Of a DNA stretch of 64,000 nucleotides, positions 58,758-64,000 are shown piece by piece. Position numbers and translations under genes: made by a program. The stretch lies in the NCBI GenBank assembly GCA_933228675.1, contig OW121744.1, forward strand, positions 100,845,122 to 100,909,121, read 5' to 3'. The notes below the pieces were generated by a model, which worked only from the letters and a program-made list of their open reading frames with translations, had not been told where the DNA came from and ran no database searches. Position 1 is the stretch's first letter; each line of letters begins with the position of its first letter. The stretch is from Stomorhina lunata. Taxonomy: Eukaryota > Arthropoda > Insecta > Diptera > Rhiniidae.

Positions 58758-60045
58758 TGCAAGTACTTCTGAAAATGTCAATTTACATAACCTCACTTTG
58801 CCAAAAGTTTATGTTATAAGTGTATATCGATTTGTAAAAGTAAAGATTACAAGAAAACTGAAAAGTTAATAATTTTATTGCAGTTTATATTTTTCTATTT
58901 AACCAGAAAACACAATTTTGGCAAGTTCTTTTTTATTTTTTTTTAACCGAAAACTTACACAGCAACCAATTGAAAACAATACATGGCAACTGCAACCTTT
59001 TCCTAGTGGCAAAAAGTTGCAGCACTGGAAGTCAACCAACAATATACAAATGGTAACCTATTTACTATATAAATACATATATATTTGCAATATTAACAAC
59101 AAATATAAAACAACAATATTGTAATGAAAACGAATGAAAAAAATTAAAAAAAAACTAGAGAAACAGAATATAAAAGAATAAAGAAAACAGCTCAAACAAA
59201 TGTATACAAGTTAACCTATAAAGCACGTGAATTGTAACTACCATGTACTACCTTTCAAACGGAGTTGAAATGTAACTTTGATCAATATAGAATTTTTGAT
59301 GCCCTTCAACTAAACAGAAGTTAAACTAATGTTTGGCTGAATCTATATCGTTTGTCTAAGGTATGTCTTATGTATGTTTTAGTCTGTTCTATGAAATATT
59401 TCTTAATCTATAAAGACTATATCTAAGACTATGTTTTAGTCCACATACATATTATAAATATGTATTTGTCTACATGTCAGATTTGATATCTCTTCCTAAT
59501 ACTTTTGATGATTTGTGTAGGGTGATTAAAAACACAATGATGCTTCAATTTCATTTTTACAACTTGAGCAAACTTTTTCGCTTTTTAGCTCAACATTTTA
59601 ATGACAAGGTTTGTTGATAATGAAGTTACATAAAATAATGAAGATAAGGTAAATGGGAAGTTGGGGTGTATGTTTATTTAAGTTTAGAGTTATAAGCAAA
59701 TGTACAATAAAGTTAAAATACAAAAACAATATATTTTAGTTCGCAGTCCAACTACGACAACACAAACTAGACTGCTGATTCCTTCCTCTATGGGTTAGTA
59801 GAACAAAAAGTGAATTTGTAACGGTTTTTTGAACTTTGTACAAACAAACATTTCGCTTTGTGTAAATGTAAATGAAATTGGGTTTATGGTAGTTAAGGTA
59901 CGAGTCTAGAGGTGAGTAAGGTAAATAATACTAAATTATTTTTTAAACAAATATTAAATTAACAAGAAAAACTATTTTTATCCGAAATGAAATAGAAAAT
60001 TTTGATAATTTTTTTTAGCAAATAAAAGCTTTCTTTTATGGGTTA
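58758..60045. other. Spacer between the two satellite arrays
   Basis: About 1.3 kb of unique-looking AT-rich DNA, no gene. At about 59345-59450 it holds degenerate TATGTCTTATGTATGTTTTAG monomers in the orientation of the second array, suggesting that array once reached further left. Confidence 0.6.
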
Positions 60046-61745
60046 AGTATGTCTTAGTGTATGTCTTAGTCTTAGTCTACGTCTTAGTCTATGTCTTAGT
60101 CTATGTCTTAGTCTATGTCTTAGTCTATGTCTTAGTCTATGTCTTGGTTTATGTCTTAGTCCATGTCTTAGTCTATGTCTTAGTCTTAGTCTATGTCTTA
60201 GTCTTAGTCTATGTCTTAGTCTATGTCTTAGTCTATGTCTTAGTCTATGTCTTAGTCTATGTCTTAGTCTATGTCTTAGTCTATGTCTTAGTCTATGTCT
60301 TAGTCTATGTCTTAGTCTATGTCTTAGTCTATGTCTTAGTCTATGTCTTAGTCTATGTCTTAGTCTATGTCTTAGTCTATGTCTTAGTCTATGTCTTAGT
60401 CTATGTCTTAGTCTATGTCTTAGTCTATGTCTTAGTCTATGTCTTAGTCTATGTCTTAGTCTATGTCTTAGTCTATGTCTTAGTCTATGTCTTAGTCTAT
60501 GTCTTAGTCTATGTCTTAGTCTATGTCTTAGTCTATGTCTTAGTCTATGTCTTAGTCTATGTCTTAGTCTATGTCTTAGTCTATGTCTTAGTCTATGTCT
60601 TAGTCTATGTCTTAGTCTATGTCTTAGTCTATGTCTTAGTCTATGTCTTAGTCTATGTCTTAGTCTATGTCTTAGTCTATGTCTTAGTCTATGTCTTAGT
60701 CTATGTCTTAGTCTATGTCTTAGTCTATGTCTTAGTCTATGTCTTAGTCTATGTCTTAGTCTATGTCTTAGTCTACTTCTTAGTCTATATCTTAGTCTAT
60801 GTCTTAGTATATGTCTTAGTCTATTTCTTAGTCTATATCTCAGTCTATGTCTTAGTCTATGTCTTAGTCTATGTCTTAGTCTATGTCTTAGTCTATGTCT
60901 TAGTCTATGTCTTAGTCTATGTCTTAGTCAATGTCTTAGTCTATGTCTTAGTCTATGTCTTAGTCTATGTCTTAGTCTATGTCTTAGTCTATGTCTTAGT
61001 CTATGTCTTAGTCTATGTCTTAGTCTATGTCTTAGTCTATGTCTTAGTCTATGTCTTAGTCTATGTCTTAGTCTATGTCTTAGTCTATGTCTTAGTCTAT
61101 GTCTTAGTCTATGTCTTAGTCTATGTCTTAGTCTATGTCTTAGCCTATGTCTTAGTCTATGTCTTAGTCTATATCTTAGTCTATGTCTTAGTATATGTCT
61201 TAGTCTATGTCTTAGTCTATGTCTTAGTCTATATCTCAGTCTATGTCTTAGTCTATGTCTTAGTCTATGTCTTAGTCTATGTCTTAGTCTATGTCTTAGT
61301 CTATGTCTTAGTCTATGTCTTAGTCTATGTCTTAGTCTATGTCTTAGTCTATGTCTTAGTCTATGTCTTAGTCTATGTCTTAGTCTATGTCTTAGTCTAT
61401 GTCTTAGTCTATGTCTTAGTCTATGTCTTAGTCTATGTCTTAGTCTATGTCTTAGTCTATGTCTTAGTCTATGTCTTAGTCTATGTCTTAGTCTATGTCT
61501 TAGTCTATGTCTTAGTCTATGTCTTAGTCTATGTCTTAGTCTATGTCTTAGTCTATGTCTTAGTCTATGTCTTAGTCTATGTCTTAGTCTATGTCTTAGT
61601 CTATGTCTTAGTCTATGTCTTAGTCTATGCCTTAGTCTATGTCTTAGTCTATGTCTTAGTCTATGTCTTAGTCTATGTCTTAGTCTTTGTCTTAGTCTAT
61701 GTCTTAGTCTGTGTCTTAGTCTATGTCTTAGTCTATGTCTTAGTC
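60046..61745 (+). repeat. 12-bp satellite array, TAGTCTATGTCT orientation (inverted relative to the first)
   Basis: About 1.7 kb of TAGTCTATGTCT, the reverse complement of the 56.1-58.8 kb monomer. A few variants (TAGTATATGTCT, TAGTCTATATCT, TAGTCTTAG near the left edge) cluster at 60770-60850 and 61170-61250. Confidence 0.97.
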
Positions 61746-64000
61746 TATGTCTATGTCTATGTCTATGTCTATGTCTATGTCTATGTCTATGTCTATGTCT
61801 ATGTCTATGTCTATGTCTATGTCTATGTCTATGTCTATGTCTATGTCTATGTCTATGTCTATGTCTATGTCTATGTCTATGTCTATGTCTATGTCTATGT
61901 CTATGTCTATGTCTATGTCTATGTCTATGTCTATGTCTATGTCTATGTCTATGTCTATGTCTATGTCTATGTCTATGTCTATGTCTATGTCTATGTCTAT
62001 GTCTATGTCTATGTCTATGTCTATGTCTATGTCTATGTCTATGTCTATGTCTATGTCTATGTCTATGTCTATGTCTATGTCTATGTCTATGTCTATGTCT
62101 ATGTCTATGTCTATGTCTATGTCTATGTCTATGTCTATGTCTATGTCTATGTCTATGTCTATGTCTATGTCTATGTCTATGTCTATGTCTATGTCTATGT
62201 CTATGTCTATGTCTATGTCTATGTCTATGTCTATGTCTATGTCTATGTCTATGTCTATGTCTATGTCTATGTCTATGTCTATGTCTATGTCTATGTCTAT
62301 GTCTATGTCTATGTCTATGTCTATGTCTATGTCTATGTCTATGTCTATGTCTATGTCTATGTCTATGTCTATGTCTATGTCTATGTCTATGTCTATGTCT
62401 ATGTCTATGTCTATGTCTATGTCTATGTCTATGTCTATGTCTATGTCTATGTCTATGTCTATGTCTATGTCTATGTCTATGTCTATGTCTATGTCTATGT
62501 CTATGTCTATGTCTATGTCTATGTCTATGTCTATGTCTATGTCTATGTCTATGTCTATGTCTATGTCTATGTCTATGTCTATGTCTATGTCTATGTCTAT
62601 GTCTATGTCTATGTCTATGTCTATGTCTATGTCTATGTCTATGTCTATGTCTATGTCTATGTCTATGTCTATGTCTATGTCTATGTCTATGTCTATGTCT
62701 ATGTCTATGTCTATGTCTATGTCTATGTCTATGTCTATGTCTATGTCTATGTCTATGTCTATGTCTATGTCTATGTCTATGTCTATGTCTATGTCTATGT
62801 CTATGTCTATGTCTATGTCTATGTCTATGTCTATGTCTATGTCTATGTCTATGTCTATGTCTATGTCTATGTCTATGTCTATGTCTATGTCTATGTCTAT
62901 GTCTATGTCTATGTCTATGTCTATGTCTATGTCTATGTCTATGTCTATGTCTATGTCTATGTCTATGTCTATGTCTATGTCTATGTCTATGTCTATGTCT
63001 ATGTCTATGTCTATGTCTATGTCTATGTCTATGTCTATGTCTATGTCTATGTCTATGTCTATGTCTATGTCTATGTCTATGTCTATGTCTATGTCTATGT
63101 CTATGTCTATGTCTATGTCTATGTCTATGTCTATGTCTATGTCTATGTCTATGTCTATGTCTATGTCTATGTCTATGTCTATGTCTATGTCTATGTCTAT
63201 GTCTATGTCTATGTCTATGTCTATGTCTATGTCTATGTCTATGTCTATGTCTATGTCTATGTCTATGTCTATGTCTATGTCTATGTCTATGTCTATGTCT
63301 ATGTCTATGTCTATGTCTATGTCTATGTCTATGTCTATGTCTATGTCTATGTCTATGTCTATGTCTATGTCTATGTCTATGTCTATGTCTATGTCTATGT
63401 CTATGTCTATGTCTATGTCTATGTCTATGTCTATGTCTATGTCTATGTCTATGTCTATGTCTATGTCTATGTCTATGTCTATGTCTATGTCTATGTCTAT
63501 GTCTATGTCTATGTCTATGTCTATGTCTATGTCTATGTCTATGTCTATGTCTATGTCTATGTCTATGTCTATGTCTATGTCTATGTCTATGTCTATGTCT
63601 ATGTCTATGTCTATGTCTATGTCTATGTCTATGTCTATGTCTATGTCTATGTCTATGTCTATGTCTATGTCTATGTCTATGTCTATGTCTATGTCTATGT
63701 CTATGTCTATGTCTATGTCTATGTCTATGTCTATGTCTATGTCTATGTCTATGTCTATGTCTATGTCTATGTCTATGTCTATGTCTATGTCTATGTCTAT
63801 GTCTATGTCTATGTCTATGTCTATGTCTATGTCTATGTCTATGTCTATGTCTATGTCTATGTCTATGTCTATGTCTATGTCTATGTCTATGTCTATGTCT
63901 ATGTCTATGTCTATGTCTATGTCTATGTCTATGTCTATGTCTATGTCTATGTCTATGTCTATGTCTATGTCTATGTCTATGTCTATGTCTATGTCTATGT
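61746..64000 (+). repeat. 6-bp satellite array (ATGTCT)n running off the window
   Basis: From about 61746 the TAGTCT half-unit disappears and only ATGTCT continues, over 370 copies with no variant that I can see, to the last base. It is half of the 12-bp monomer. Confidence 0.98.

Noticed and set aside
56871..58796. 641-codon minus-strand reading frame with a Ser-Leu-Cys-Leu period
   Set aside because: It follows directly from the 12-bp satellite, whose period is four codons. Composition, lack of introns or control signals and continuation into the repeat argue against a protein.

Overview
The window looks like a piece of a dipteran nuclear genome, most likely a calyptrate fly (blow-fly or house-fly type). 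Three things point there: very AT-rich DNA; GT-AG introns that break the genes into short exons; and gene content (the m6A cofactor fl(2)d with its fly-type His/Gln-rich N-terminus, a tRNA pseudouridine synthase and a Rebers-Riddiford cuticle protein) with closest counterparts in flies. The taxonomic call is inference from gene content only.

Layout. 1-6103 (+): the 3' part of a multi-PDZ scaffold gene, five exons, two PDZ domains. 6793-9505 (-): a complete seven-exon PUS3-type tRNA pseudouridine synthase, convergent with the PDZ gene; the two 3' ends lie within about 700 bp. 12410-22704 (+): a complete four-exon fl(2)d (WTAP orthologue), whose 6.3 kb first intron and 2.2 kb third intron hold LINE remnants. 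22.7-38.7 kb has no intact host gene and is a nest of mobile DNA: MITEs, two decayed DD41D mariner elements each in a TA site, several copies of a dispersed fly repeat, and a broken fragment of the proteasome subunit gene Rpn1. 38784-42033 (-): the last two exons of a chitin-binding cuticle protein gene, with a 29-bp minisatellite in the intron; a doubtful signal-peptide exon lies at 45.65 kb. 43.4-44.3 kb is a tandem array. 46.4-51.2 kb is a non-LTR retrotransposon with both reading frames open, inserted into a 30-bp minisatellite. From 56.1 kb to the window end come two large satellite arrays in opposite orientation (12-bp monomer), the second turning into a pure 6-bp array that runs off the window.

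The three host genes act separately (junctional or cortical scaffold, tRNA modification, mRNA m6A and splicing); nothing suggests a gene cluster. No prokaryotic operon, CRISPR array or defence-like system is present. The more unusual material is non-coding: the inverted satellite arrays, a recurrent palindrome AGCAACATGTTGCT scattered from 42 to 53 kb, a 66-bp perfect-stem hairpin, a group of CTCF-like motifs, and transposon insertions whose empty sites survive in neighbouring repeat copies.
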